This document shows, piece by piece, positions 46,783 to 59,378 of a DNA stretch of 64,000 nucleotides. The DNA comes from Orbilia blumenaviensis (lineage: Eukaryota; Ascomycota; Orbiliomycetes; Orbiliales; Orbiliaceae). A model generated the notes under the pieces. It did no database searches and was not told the origin of the DNA. It was given only the letters and a program-made list of their open reading frames with translations. A program made the position numbers and the translations under genes. Each line of letters starts with the position of its first letter. The stretch's first letter is position 1. The stretch spans positions 248,001 to 312,000 of the forward strand of contig JAVHNS010000011.1 in NCBI GenBank assembly GCA_036872755.1, given 5' to 3'.

Positions 46783-48382
46783 ATGAACCCACCAACGCAT
46801 TCGAATCAGTTATGGTGGGATCCGAATGCTGGACCCGAGCCATCTATGAATGCTGGTAATGCATGCTGTTAATTGCAATTAATTTTGTTCTGTTCTAATT
46901 GTTTCGTTTAACTAGATGCATTATGGTCCCAGAATCAGGCTTCTGCAGCTGCAGGGCCATACTACGGAATACCACACGAACAACACGGCTACTATCCGTC
47001 TGCTCACCCAGATGACGTCCAGCCACGAACCCACAGGCCCCGGAAGCGTACTGAACAAGATTCCGATGTGACCGGAGAGTACAGGATTAATTCCCACCGG
47101 CCTGTATGGTCAGTGCCCTCTGAAAATGTATCTCAGAACTCAAAAGAGAGTCGATATGCATTCGAAGAGTCGTGCCACGAATTCAGGGCCCGGCCAGATG
47201 GCATGGATTCTCGGCATGGCTCTTCTAGGAAAAAGAGTAACCGTCGGCAGGCCACGCACTATGGTCAGGAGGAAGATTATGATGGCGACTACGGATACGA
47301 AATCCAAGGACATGAATTCGGCCCCAAGGGGAGCCATGATGAAACGCCCGGATTTTACTGTCCCCAAAACTGTGGATTCGTTGGCATGGACAAAAACTCG
47401 CTTAGGTAAATTTGACTGCCCCGGCCTAGCTACCATGGATGTATATCCTGACGCTTTAGTCTGCCCTAGGAAGCACATGAGCATCCATAAGGACAAGAGG
47501 TTTTCTTGCGAAAAGTGTGAAGCATGCTTTCACACACCTCGTGACCTTCGGCGACACCAGGAAGCAAGACATACGATGTCTAAATCAAAGACAGAGTACA
47601 TTTGTAAGTTTCCTGGCTGTGATCGGGACGAGAAGTGGCCATTTAAGCGTAAGGACAACGCTCGGCAGCATTTATACAATGTTCACCAGATGGACGATGG
47701 CGACAACCTCATCAGAGAAATTATTGTAGCGAACTCTTCCGCCCAATATAACGAGAGGTCGTCAGAGACCCAGTTTCGGGCCGGACATAGACCTACCGGT
47801 AGCTCGTCCACTGACGACACTGTATACTCTGCTGTGTCATATGATTCGAACCCAGGCTATTACAGCCATGAAGATTTGGAGGACGAAGATGTCATGGCTC
47901 GGTTTACAACTTTCGAGGATTACGAGTCCGATATTGATTTTGATCGCTGTGCCCAAGAAATCCAGCCTTGGTCCGAAGACTTCGGAAGCGGAATAAAGCA
48001 GACGGACCTAGAAAGCCGAATCCAAAATCGAAAACGCTCAAAGTCTGAGGCATACACACGATCAGCCTCACACCCAGGCCCACAACAGCCCTTATACTAT
48101 CAAGGACAGGGACACTTAGTACAACATGATGACTCGCAACAATATCAATATACTGAGAGGTGTCACACCTTTGAAGACGCATCCTCAGCCAACTCGCAAT
48201 CTCATATCAAGGAGGAGAGCCCGGCTCCCAGATCGCACTACCCATTTGGGCAAACCTCCTCGACAGCAATCAGAAAACCCGGCAAGTATCCGCCAGATCA
48301 CGTGGGTAAGGCATATCGTTGCGAGAACCCAAGCATTGTAGGGTCACTCGAAGATGTTTTCGAAAAAGTTCTCGTTATCTAG
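46783..48382 (+). CDS. C2H2 zinc-finger protein C, three fingers (491 aa)
   Basis: Exons 46783-46855, 46916-47405 and 47470-48382; introns 60 bp (phase 1, tttaactag) and 64 bp (phase 2). The second intron splits Arg188 inside finger 1, exactly as in proteins A and B. Fingers: residues 173/177-194 (CPQNC, with C-x3-C spacing), 201-222 (CEKC...) and 233-260 (CKFPGC... KRKDNARQHLYNVH). The N-terminus is Trp/Asn/Gln/Tyr-rich (NQLWWDPNAG, ALWSQNQ); the C-terminal 230 residues are Ser/Tyr/Gln-rich and disordered. The alternative open frame covering 47126-47469 is a shadow in another phase. Probably a sequence-specific regulator; target unknown. Confidence 0.85.
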
Positions 48383-49890
48383 CGAAAGAACAAAAAAGTT
48401 ATTCACCGTACTGAATCTTTGGTCAGGGTTTCATAGTAGCATACCATGGTTTACCAAGCGCATGATATCCTCTTTTCCAGCGTCGTTTTGTTATTTTATT
48501 CACTGATATCCCTTGGTTTCCTTTGAATTGCTTGTTTTCTGAGTGTTTGTTTCCAGGTTTGCTTTCCATAGTTGTTTTTACTGACATACTTGTTTGACCT
48601 TAACTCTGTTGAGGTTTCCGGCTAACGGGCCCGGTGATTGTGGTGCTTGGGGAAATGTTTCCTTTACCAACCCAGAAGAAAGTGTCTACATGTATTGATG
48701 TTTATAGATGAGCATGTCCTTTGCCTGTACCAGGATTGATTTCTGGAAACTCTTCTCCTGTTTTGATTCTGCAAAGCATGTATACAAACTTTAGACTACC
48801 CGAACGTCGAACGTTCTATAACAATCAAAAAACCCTTTTTGACCCCGCCAGTCGGGGTTATCAAAAATACAAATTTCCAACCACGAACTGCGGTCTTCAA
48901 GGGGGTACTTGTGTTATTGTCTAGCGTTTGATTTCTTTTATCTTAGCTCGAGATTTACAAGGCAAACCGAATGGCAACAACGAATGGACTAAGCATGCTA
49001 GCAGCCGGGCCAAACTCGAGGACTTACGAAGGCTATGTTATTTTCTTCGACATGCGGCAAAATAGGCGTTCTCCCAAGCTTCTAGAACGCTGGGTCCCCA
49101 TATCTGTTGCCTGGCTGGGCGCGATCGAGCTATATGGCTAGTTCTAAAATATCTCAATATATATACTGAGATGTTCCTAAGATTCCGATCATTCATATGC
49201 GAAGAACTTAAAAAATATATAACAGTACCAAATTCCGTCGGTACCAGGCGTCGTGTATATCAAGATGTCGGTCCTCATGAAAAGAAATTGGTCAATCATT
49301 TTTTTATGACTTAATATACTTTTCCGTTATAGAACTAAGTGGTTACTACTCTTAATCATGCAGGTGCATTTTAATGCATATATCTATTCGCTACGGCCCT
49401 TCCATTGAAAATCTTATGGGTAGTGCGAGATAAGTAGTATTACCCAGGTTTACAAACGTAGGTAATCCACAAGCTGATTATACATGATCACAACTTGCTC
49501 TCAACTTACGGCCACTTGGTTTTTGTTTAGGTTTGAACTCGAAGAATCTGTAGTGCAACGTAATATCGATATATCACGACAGTTGAACAATATCAAGCAT
49601 GTTTTAGAGTATTTGTTGAAAACAGTTTGTTTTATCAAAACGGGAAGTTAGGAAACAATCTAGAACACGTATCTCATTGCTCACATGTATATAAAGTTGA
49701 TAGTACCCGGTCTTGTAAACTAGTCTCAATGTTAACGAAGCAGAGCGAGAACGAGACCAAACGAGACTAAGATTACCTTATATTACCATCTTGCATCATC
49801 TTAAAATCTTTTAGTATCCGCGAACAGTTCCAAAAGTACCCAAAACCCCTACCGTATACGCAACTATACCTGGCCCGAAAGATTATAAGC
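48383..49890. other. Spacer between zinc-finger genes C and D
   Basis: T-rich 3' UTR of protein C, then AT-rich unique sequence; no gene seen. It contains a stem-loop (48836-48847 with 48853-48867, tttttgaccccg pairing with cggggttatcaaaaa, one bulge). An open stretch at 48721-48924 has no ATG start. Confidence 0.5.
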
Positions 49891-51246
49891 ATGAGTAGGG
49901 AAGAGCCCCAAGGGCCTCTAGAGGGTCTAAATGGTGAGTAACCATGCGTCTGGCCCTACGAGACAAATTGGAAATTGGAATAACAAAATATTTTCGCTCA
50001 TAGGGCCATCCATATCACCTCTGAGCATAGACGGGTTTTTTTCGGAGCCCCGGAGGGTTTTGGCTTCAGAAGCTAGTTCTGATCCCGTTTCCCAAAGCCA
50101 TGTTCCATACCAGCCCTCCCTCGGGCAGGGGGTCAATACGCCCAATCGTAGACTATCTCTAGCTACCATTCCATCGCAATTTCCGGCTGTAGCATTATCT
50201 AGTACGCCGTCAGGGATCCCGAGACGTACCGGTGAATCAGTGGCACGAAGAGAAGATTATAATTCCACCGTCATCCAAGATATGGCGAACCTATCTCTTC
50301 TTGACCAACAACGTTTGATTCAGCAACCGATCGTAACAAAACTTGATATTAAGGACCAAATTAAAGTTCACACGATCATGCTGGAGCGGCTGAAGGTGGA
50401 ACAGGAATCCAGAATCCAGGGCTTTAAAGAGCATATTAGCATAGCTAAGATAAATCAACAAGCTGTACCGGATCCAACCGACGATGAGAAATCTTTGGTA
50501 GAGGGAAACGGGGTGCAAAAGTAAGTTCAAACTTTGTGAAATAATGATATAAAGGTGAACAAACCAAGTATTAACGACTTTTAAAAATCGAGGGTAGATC
50601 TGACAAAAGGTTTGAATGCACGTTCAAAGATTGTAAAAAGACCTTTACGCGTGATAGCGACCGCAGAAGACACGAAGAAACGACTGCTAAACATAGGAAT
50701 TTGCCACCTTCGGTAGGCGTTTCCCAGGGGCCAGGCCCCATGAGAACCCCCAGGCAGAGGCATATGAGCTCAGAAAATGGTTACAGAGGAGGAGAGCCAT
50801 TCGCTCGGACGGAAAATGCAATAGCTCATATTGTTGGGGGACACAGGGTGGGTAGGAGGGACTCAGGGGGGTCAGGTAGGGGAGGGGATATCGCTATACC
50901 TCTGAGTACTGGTTGGGGGTTTCTTACCCAGCAGGGCATTCCCTATGGATATGCTGCGTCTGTAACCGCCTTCACGGACACAATCCAAGATATTGCATCC
51001 TTGGAACTATCTAAAGGAGAGGGTTTACACGACAGCTTTGCAACCCTGGGGCCATTGGCCCCAAATCACCTCCCTCCTATACCTCCAATGTTACCTCAAA
51101 CTACATCTCAAACGCCAACGGGTTTAGATATCTTGGAAGAAAACCATACCGGGTTGATGTCGGTTGGATATGCGGCTCTTATAAACGCAGGGGACACTCA
51201 GCAAATCGACTCCCCTTACCCATTTGAACCCCCAACAATCGAGTGA
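49891..51246 (+). CDS. C2H2 protein D, reduced to one finger (402 aa)
   Basis: Exons 49891-49933, 50004-50520 and 50598-51246; introns 70 bp (phase 1, gtgagt) and 77 bp (phase 2, gtaagt). Only one finger is present: C194-x4-C199-x12-H212-x6-H219, with H-x6-H spacing longer than the usual H-x3-5-H. It aligns with finger 2 of proteins B and C (DKRFEC against DKRFSC; RDSDRRRH against RDLRRH). Finger 1 and the DNARQH finger are missing. The early phase-1 intron and the phase-2 intron before the finger match protein C. The C-terminus is Gly/Pro-rich. It may be a degenerate paralog with altered or lost DNA binding. An alternative start at 49931 retains the first intron. Confidence 0.72.
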
Positions 51247-51678
51247 AGTCGGAGTTCCACCGCTGGGTAAATCTTTTTGAATGAAGTCTATAGAACACTA
51301 CAATATGTGGATCCATTTCTTAAATATCTATTCTTTGAAATTGGGCTAGCGCTGTCGTTTGAGTGGATGGTACAAAGACTCAAACCATATTTTACGAGGA
51401 TTATTGGCAAAGGCTATAGACATGTTGTAACGCCGTTAGTTAGTTTTCGGTCTCTATTTTAGATTATTATTATTATACATGTATTTATTCATGACTAGCT
51501 ATAGTCTGCAGGTTCCATATTATTATCGTTAGAGAACAAGGGCTCATGGCCCTCAAAGAACCATAGCTATTGCCGCATGAGAAACATGTTCTGAAAGAGC
51601 GAAAAGTAAAACGTATATTCCCAAATTGAAAGGCGTTTAATAGTCAAGTAATAGTTAGGAGCGAGATTGACCAACTAA
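51247..51678. other. Spacer between convergent genes
   Basis: 51277-51462 is open for 61 codons and rather hydrophobic but begins with TTG; not called. AT-rich otherwise. Confidence 0.5.
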
Positions 51679-53365
51679 CTAAATCGTTGAAATAGGTTCA
51701 GTATCCGTCTCAAGACCGTTTAAGTCTTCAAGCCATTGATCAACTGATTTAAAGGGATTTGGCTTATGTGAGGATCGTTGAATATCAGAAGGGCAGATCT
51801 CCATATCATCAGGGAAATGGTTTGGCGCCTCCGCAGATTTTTGGACCACTGGTTGAAAGCCCGAGCTTTGTGGTTGTCCTGTGGATCGCACTTGGGTTTG
51901 CCGTTTCCCTTTGGCCCTTGTTCTGGCTGGAAGTCTTTTCTCCGCTCGCGCTGGCATGGCACCACCTTCAGTTTCGTAAACTTCCTGGGGTATTGGTTTG
52001 TTCGGGTTTTGAAGGCCTGTTAGTGACTGGTAGAGAGGTGAAAGGAGAGGTCGAATTGTGAAAACTGTGGTTTGCGGTGGATTCCACCCGCATGTTACGC
52101 CTCCTTCTGCGATAGCTAAGTTACACCACTTGATGTAAGGCGGAATTTGCACCGTAGCAGGCGACATATCGTGAAAGACAACGGCGATTCGGGCTCTGTG
52201 GTGGGTCTTTTTTGAGAAATATTCTTTGGTAATTCCATAGTAGGAGAGAGCTACATATTATTCATATGTATTTGGTTAGGTAACATCAATCTGCTATATA
52301 TTAGAGGATCAGGGGTAGTACTCATGTACGAAAGCAGGCACTGCCCATTGATTATGAGATGGTCTAAGGTGTACATAGGCCCCAGTTTATGCTGTATCTT
52401 CTGACAGACTCTTTCAACTTTCCAATCTGTGGAAAGTCTGACACTGATGGTATTGTCCATGTCGATTCCAATTTCTGCAATGAAGAAATTACCTTTACGA
52501 GGTCCCGTTTTGACAAGGTTACTGAAATATCTAAGTTTCCTGGAACCCATTGGATTGAGTTGTTTCTGGGTTTTGAAAACGTGCTTAGGCGTAATCTCGA
52601 ATCGAAGGCATGGTAGATACTCAACCGGAACCTCTTGAGCTTGGAATGGTTGGGTCTTGTCCAAAGGTGGAGCAACGAACTGTTGAAACTTTCCAGTTTC
52701 TGATCGATATCCGTAGAGCCAAGGCTGGGCGGGAACTACAAAATAGTCCTGGAGGGATTTACCCGCTGCGAGACGACGTTTTTGATGTTCCTTTTCTTCA
52801 CCGTCGTGTTCGGATTCAATTTCACCAGTGATGACATTCGTCTTGCCACCGAAAATCTTGATAGCGTAGGGCTTTTTAGTCAATGAGACAAACTTGATCC
52901 ACATTGCCTCCCCTTCTATTTGAATATGAGAATCGAGTTAGCTGTTGATGATAACTACCAAGCAAATATTATAGGATCGAGGTGGGCAGGCATACCATGC
53001 ATCGGCAGGAGGAGCCCACCATCAGACTTGACAGCGGCAGGGAGACGATTAAGTCCTTCTTTCACATTGGTAAGCTTGAAGGCACCGAAGTCAAGTGGCT
53101 GCTTAGATGGTGCCTTATCGTCAGCGAAGCGGATCGTTCGACGGAAGGTTATCTCCAGCTGTTTATCGATGATAATCGTGGTATTCTCCTTCTCCAGTCG
53201 GAGAGACAGGGGTATAGCATCGGCGCCCGGACTAACAAGATCGTCCATTATCTTTGATTTGGGTATTTCCGTTGCTAGAATGTAATAAATCACGACCTAG
53301 CATTAACAATAAGTTCGTTAGCTTCGATGGTACTGATATATTAGAAAGTAGAGGCATCTTACCAT
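51679..53365 (-). CDS. Ubiquitin-like-fold protein with QDYxVVP domain (493 aa)
   Basis: Minus-strand exons 53365-53363 (ATG only), 53296-52996, 52915-52255 and 52195-51679; introns 66, 80 and 59 bp. The ATG-only first exon (aaagtATG|gtaaga, gctaac branch) is the most economical start; ATG 53248 would give 476 aa. The domain order matches a group of uncharacterised eukaryotic proteins I recall: a beta-rich N-terminus (ITFRRTIRFADD, then LLLPMH/EAMWIKF), the block YAIKIFGGKTN...QDYFVVPAQPWLYG...QQFVA, then a ubiquitin-like segment (ISVRLSTDWKVERVCQKI...LIINGQCLL). The C-terminal 130 residues are basic then Pro/Ser-rich and disordered. Function unknown; a scaffold or ubiquitin-pathway role would be a guess. 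Confidence 0.72.
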
Positions 53366-55294
53366 ACTTTAAATAAAAAGACAAAGGGTAGAACTTGTGG
53401 TATATTAGGGATATTAAGATGAGAGGAATTTACGATGATGAGAGTATAAAAATTGGTATGAATATGTTTGTTTATATTGGGGAGGAAGAATATCGGTCTA
53501 GAAGGTAGCTAGATAAGAAATATTTAGACCCGACAAACGCCACCGGTATATGACTAATAGCAACGGCTAGACCAAAGCATAGTAGTAGACCGGCGTTAAC
53601 GTATGTAAATACTACTACCATATAGGTATACTTTCCAATTCTCTATATAAACATATTATTGGCCCGCAATAACGACTGTATCATACATAACCCGGGGATT
53701 AATACCGTATCAGTGCGGCATTCTAGCTCAAATCGGTATTAGAACGGTAACACGGTTAACATTACGGTATCAATTAGTCTCGTAGTAGGTATTAGTACGG
53801 TATTACAATCACAATTCCCCTTGTAGTTGAACTAGAACAGTGTTAATTAAAGCCCCCCTTATTCTAGCAGAGTGCTTCTTTAAGGAAGTATCGAGGCAGA
53901 TAGATATTATATTTAATGATTTCCCGTCCACTTAGTATCAATTGGTATCTTGAGTAAGTGTAGTTGAAACAATCTCAGTATAAAATGCTAAAACCCCGAA
54001 GAGATCGTTTAATACTTTACCTAGTGATACATGCTGTGTATACATGCTCTACCCTGGGATGCTACTGGTAAGAAAAAGAAGAGTAAGAGGAGGAGAGGAG
54101 AAGGAGGAAGAATAGTGTTGAGGACGTTGCATTCTGTAGCAGCGGTGGCAGGAAATGCGTTGTTGTTTGTTGGGTCCCCACCACCACCACCACCACCCCG
54201 GCACGTTGGAATATCAGTGGTCCGCCCGAGACGAGAGCGAAAGCGAGAGCGAGACAAGGCTAACTAAAGGGAGGCCCGCCTCGCCTTATCTTTCCGCCAT
54301 CCTTGTGATCCGATTCCCCCCCATCGCCATCGATAGAAAGTCCGCTTTACCACTTTACCTCTTATCATCGCCACCAGTGTTCCTCGATCCGGTTTCTCGT
54401 ATTAGTATCAAAAACCGTGGTATCAACATCGAGGGCTGCATTTGACTGGGTTTGGAAACATCCACGGCACCATCGGCTCGGGCTGGAAGGCCATCCATCC
54501 TCATCTTCATCGAGAGCCCGGCTGGATATCACGCCCGGCTCCCCGACCTTCGAGTACATTTGCATGCATTAGCTGGCTGGGCCTGCTGCATGCACTTCTA
54601 GGACTCTGCAGCTTCACCATAGGCCGGTTGGGATCCTTCGATAGATATCGGCCTATACACATCACACATATCTATTCCTCATTCCAAGGAGCTTGCTCTC
54701 TTCCTTGCCTTGTCTTGCCTGCCTGCCCGCTTCCCTGCTGGGCGGATCCTGCGTCGAAAGAAGGAAATAAGGAAGAAAGATTACTACCACTACCACTACC
54801 ACCACCAAACTTTCCTGTCGACAACTTCGAAGGGCCGCTTGGGGCCTGCTCACACTGGATTTAAACGGACCCGGCCGACTTCTCGCCTCAAGGGGACCTT
54901 GACTGCACCCCCTTGTCCTGCCCACCAATAGGCTTGAGTATGCTGAGCTGTCATACGTCCTAAACACGCATCATCACCCGAGAAGGCGCTCGATTCACCA
55001 AACCACACCAACATTCCACCAGCGACGAGACGACACAAATACCCAGAGTTACACGTAAACGTAGCAATTTTGACTAGAGGAGGCTGGATAATTCGCTTTG
55101 GGGGCACGCTAGCCAGGTCTTTAAGGAACCACAGGAGACCGGCTTAGATTGGAATCGGTTCCTGGGATTCCCCATTTCCTTCTCTAATCTTTCGATCTTT
55201 CCACATGCATTTTTTCTGCGGTCTTACGCCTGCGATCTCGAACAAGCATTCAACCATCCGACACTAATCCCTCTAGAAGAAGGAATACCTCTAG
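53366..55294. other. Divergent intergenic region, promoter/leader of the coiled-coil gene
   Basis: 53560-53830 is AT-rich with a cluster of CGGTAT/CGGTAA-type short motifs. 54070-54115 is a purine tract (aagaggaggagaggagaagg), followed by CACCAC repeats and a CT-rich leader up to 55294, typical of fungal promoters. No gene called. Confidence 0.5.
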
Positions 55295-58200
55295 ATGCCG
55301 GTTACCATTGGGCAAAGCGAGACTGGAGACCACCAACTTCATCGCGACTATACCGCCGGCGCCCCTACGACACGATCTCATCATTCTGGAGTATCTTTAA
55401 ACCCCTTCCAAAGGCGGCCACTCGCGGCTGGATTTGTGAATAGAGAGAACCGAGCATCCGCCCGGGCCAAAATCACTGTCTCCTACAACGACGAGGACGA
55501 TACACCCATAAACGCCAATAGTGCCGAGCTAGCCCAACCGGTAATGACCGATCACCAAACCGCAGATAAGATAGTAGATTACGAGCAACAACACGAGATT
55601 CCATCGGTCGCTCAGGAAAAAGCAACAGAGGTCATCTACACACCTCCAAGCACTGCATCAGAAGAGGACGAAGAAGAAACTACCATTACCACCGCCGGCC
55701 CTTCGCGTGCTGGGCCATACCCGTACGCCACTTTTGGCCAAACTTCACAGGAAAAGTTTTACCCTAAAAAGGAGGAGGAGCAGGAGGAGGAAGACAGCGA
55801 ATCCGACGCTGGGAGAATTATGTCGTCGGACAATGTGTCAATGTCTGAGGTGACGTCTGACGCCCGACCAAGGAGAGGGTACCGGCGAACCAGCAATGAC
55901 CATACTCGGAGGGAGCTCAGGCAGCTAATGGGTCAAACCCTGAAAGAGATGGAAGAGAAAGTCAGGGTTTGTGAGCGTGCTGCCTTGCTTATGCACAGTT
56001 TGACACGGCTAACGATTGGATGAGCAGAACCTCGAAATGGCAAGGACAAAGCAGGATCAGGAAATTACTGTTATGGAAGTTCGTCACCAAAAGGAACAGG
56101 ATGAATTACTCCTTCGATTGTCGACAAAACACCACGACGAGATCCAACAGATGAGGGAGGAGCATGTGAAACAGATGGTTAGTGCAAAGAAGGAAGGTGC
56201 CACCGCCGAACTTGTCCAGGGTTTGCATAAAAGCTATGGCCAACAGCTTGAGAATCTGATCCTTGAGATTGGCGACGTTAAACGGTTGAATGAACTGCTG
56301 CAGGAGAAACTAAGCAATGTAGCTGAACCTGAAGAACGTGCGCCGAGCGTGCAGGAAACTGTTAGGCCCGTTTCTCGCTCAACGATCCCCATCGTCGAAG
56401 AACATCGTTCGCCGCCCGGGTACCTGCAAGTCAGTCTACAGTTTGTATCCTTCAGTACCGCCTATGACGTTCCATCTATTCGGGTACCCCACCCTGGTGC
56501 GTCGTATACTGCGCTCACAAAAAGCGTGCGATGTGCTATCGGAAACTATTTGGCGTTTTTGAGATCCAAGGATTCTATACATTCATCCTCAAGCGATTCA
56601 GCATTCGCCTATAAACTATCTTTGAACCTTGATAGTTGCACACGATTACTTTTTTTTGGTAAAGGCGATCTGAATGGCGAGGAAATCACAGAAGACAAGT
56701 GGTTGTCTAGATTCAATAAAACAGACGATTTGATTGCATGCGTGTCTCCGCCACCACAGCATGGCCGGAAACCATCTTCAATTAAAGTGTCTCCGATCCC
56801 TGAATCGCATATCCAGGCTTCTTCTTATGAGGAACCCCCACCAACTGCCTCAACTGTTCGGACTAACCGTTCATCTGTGATCTGGGGGCGCCAACCTTCG
56901 AGTGTCACATCATCTCTTCTTCGAAGATCGCATTCTTACAGCATGTCGAGTGCAAGGCCTGCTACTAGTGACATTGCTGAAGAGGAATCTGTCAGTACTG
57001 AGTCACCGCCTCGAGGTAGATCTCGCATCCGATCGCCTGAGTATGTTCCTGCTTCTGAGGCCGACGAACCTACAGTTCCATACTTCGATGCGGCTAAGGA
57101 ACTGGAGAGAATCAATGACCAATTGAGCCAGATGGATGAGTCCCGAGCCACTGTCAAGACCGCATCGCTCATCGATAAGGAAGACAACATGACGCGGGTG
57201 TCCGGGCATGCGAGTGGGATTTATACTTCGAGACAGGGTTCATCGGCTTCTGTTATCGCAGCATACGCTCGCGTTCGCCAACCTCTTCTTAGAACTAATT
57301 CCGATAATGAAGAGGGCCTTGAAGTCGAAGACCTCCGCAATGACGTAGAGGACGACGATGAAAGGGGAGAAGGAGTCGAATTAGAAGCTGGATCAGTCAT
57401 CCACGGGATGTCTCCACATCTAGTTCCTGACACGAGGGACCTGAGAGACGTCGAGGAAGTGCCTGGAATTCATGCATCACCTGTTGATAATCGTACCCAC
57501 CAATATGAAATGGTAGGAAGTGGTGTTGATACCCTGCGCGTGGATGAATCCACCGAGGACGAGGAGGAAGATGAAGACGGTGCTAAAGACATGATGGTTG
57601 GCGACAAACGTGAGTTTGAGAGCCTACTAGAAAAGGAGAAGGCACCGCCTCTATATTTGGACGAGTTTCTGATGCGACCTCTCGAAAAAGGTAAGTCCCA
57701 GAGCTCCATAAGAGGCCTCATTGGTGTTGACTTTTGAATAGAAAAAGATGCTCGTGGCCGCTCGCAGTCACCGGCTTTTCCTTCGCCAAATCAAGTCAAG
57801 GCCCATTTGACTGGAACCAAGAGCGTTTATGGACCCCTCGAGGATATGCAGCCCCCGGTCAATGGCCCCCCTGAACAAACAGAGCAACAGCAGAAAAGTC
57901 AGGAGGCCATTCACACAGTCCTCAAGGAACTTAAAACTGGTCCCTCTGGAACGGCTGAAAATCCCCTCCTTCAAGCTCTTGCAAGGTCAATAAATGTCGA
58001 TGTCTTACGCCGAGCTCTTGACGAGACCCCAGCCGGTCGGGAAATTTTGTTGTCGGCAACGCCTGTTCCGCGACCCGTTTCTAATAGGGCTATGGAGGAG
58101 CCTAAAATTATTCCTGTTCCCGAAGATGAAAATGTTACGTACGAAAAGACAGGCTCGTCTCGTTCTCGCTCCAATAACCCGTGGAGCCATAGCCGACCAG

Positions 58201-59378
58201 CAGAGTTATCTCCCAAAACAACCGAGCATCCTCATCCTTTAGTTGATATCTCCGGCAACTCCCCCCCTCATCCCATCCCGCCCCCCCTCGCAGAACCCAA
58301 GGTACGAACTGTTTTTGCCCCCCTTCAAGGCGCTGCGGCTAAACCTCTTCCGAACCCTCATTTACAGGCGCCAAAATTCGGCATCTATGGTTTTGCTAAG
58401 CCTGATGGACAACTTCCTGGTCGGTCCCCCATCAGCACGCCAAGCATTATCTCGCATGAGGAAAATAATGAGGCCAAAAAGTTATGGATGAAGCAAACAT
58501 TGGTTACGAGTGCCCCACTATCTCGTGTGTCCTCTCCTACATCCACCGATGCTTCGTGGGGCGGAGGTAAACAACCGAGGAGCCTTACATTAGAGGACGA
58601 TGACACGGCAACAGCGGCCCCGAGAGGCCGTAATCGTCTGCTTGAACTTGACGACGAACCGCCATTTTATACTAGAGGAAGCCGAGGCAGTGGACCGTCC
58701 GAGCAATACCCTTCTCCTTATATGACCTCAGCAAGCGCACGGGGCAATACCTTCGCTGCGCCACCACCACTACCTCATCCATTCCCTACATTGGAGGACT
58801 ACACCTTACGTGACGACGGCAGCGTAAGGAGCCAGTATCGTGAACCGTCACTGGCATCTTCAAACCCATTTTCAAATAAAATATTTATGGCACATCACCA
58901 CTCACAAGTCCCACCGCCAGCGCCGCCTAGCTCATCAACAAGAAGATCACAGCAGGCTCCAGTGTACCCAACCCGTGAGCAAATCCTAAGAGCAACTGAG
59001 GCTCTGCGAGAAGCAGGACTCAACCCTCAGGAGTTCCCGGCGCATTTTTATGCTGAGTTCGCCAGCGCAACGCCGGAAATGCAGAAGGAGGCCATTGCGA
59101 ACATGACTATTCACCAAACACAACGAAAGAGGGCGGAACAGCAGCAGGCTCAACAGGCCCAGCAACAACAGGCTGGATCACAAGTTGGATCCGGGTCACA
59201 ATCTGGAAACGGAGGATGGGGGCCTGCCAATGGATTTCCCCAACTTCCATTGCCGATGAACTTTTATACTGGCCAGACTAACACGAGACATGGCCACGGG
59301 TATGGTAGTATGAGTTCCAGGGGAAGTGGGCAAACCGGGACTGGTGGGTACCCCGGAAGTGGGTATCCATGGCAGTAA
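55295..59378 (+). CDS. Large coiled-coil, Ser-rich protein (1323 aa)
   Basis: Exons 55295-55966, 56028-57690 and 57742-59378; introns 61 bp (phase 0, ctaac branch) and 51 bp (phase 1). The start is the ATG after aatacctctag. Order: a disordered acidic N-terminus; a coiled coil at residues ~200-340 (RRELRQLMGQTLKEMEEKV, then NLEMARTKQDQEI and QQMREEHVKQM); a possible folded segment near 350-470 (YLQVSLQFVSFSTAYDVPS ... KLSLNLDSCTRLLFFGKG); a long Ser/Glu-rich part; and a C-terminus with a helical THFREQIL-like stretch (PTREQILRATEALREAGLNPQEFP), Gln-rich helix and Gly/Ser tail. No catalytic motif, signal peptide or membrane span. Not recognised; a cytoskeletal or polarity scaffold is conceivable but unproven. 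Confidence 0.85.
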
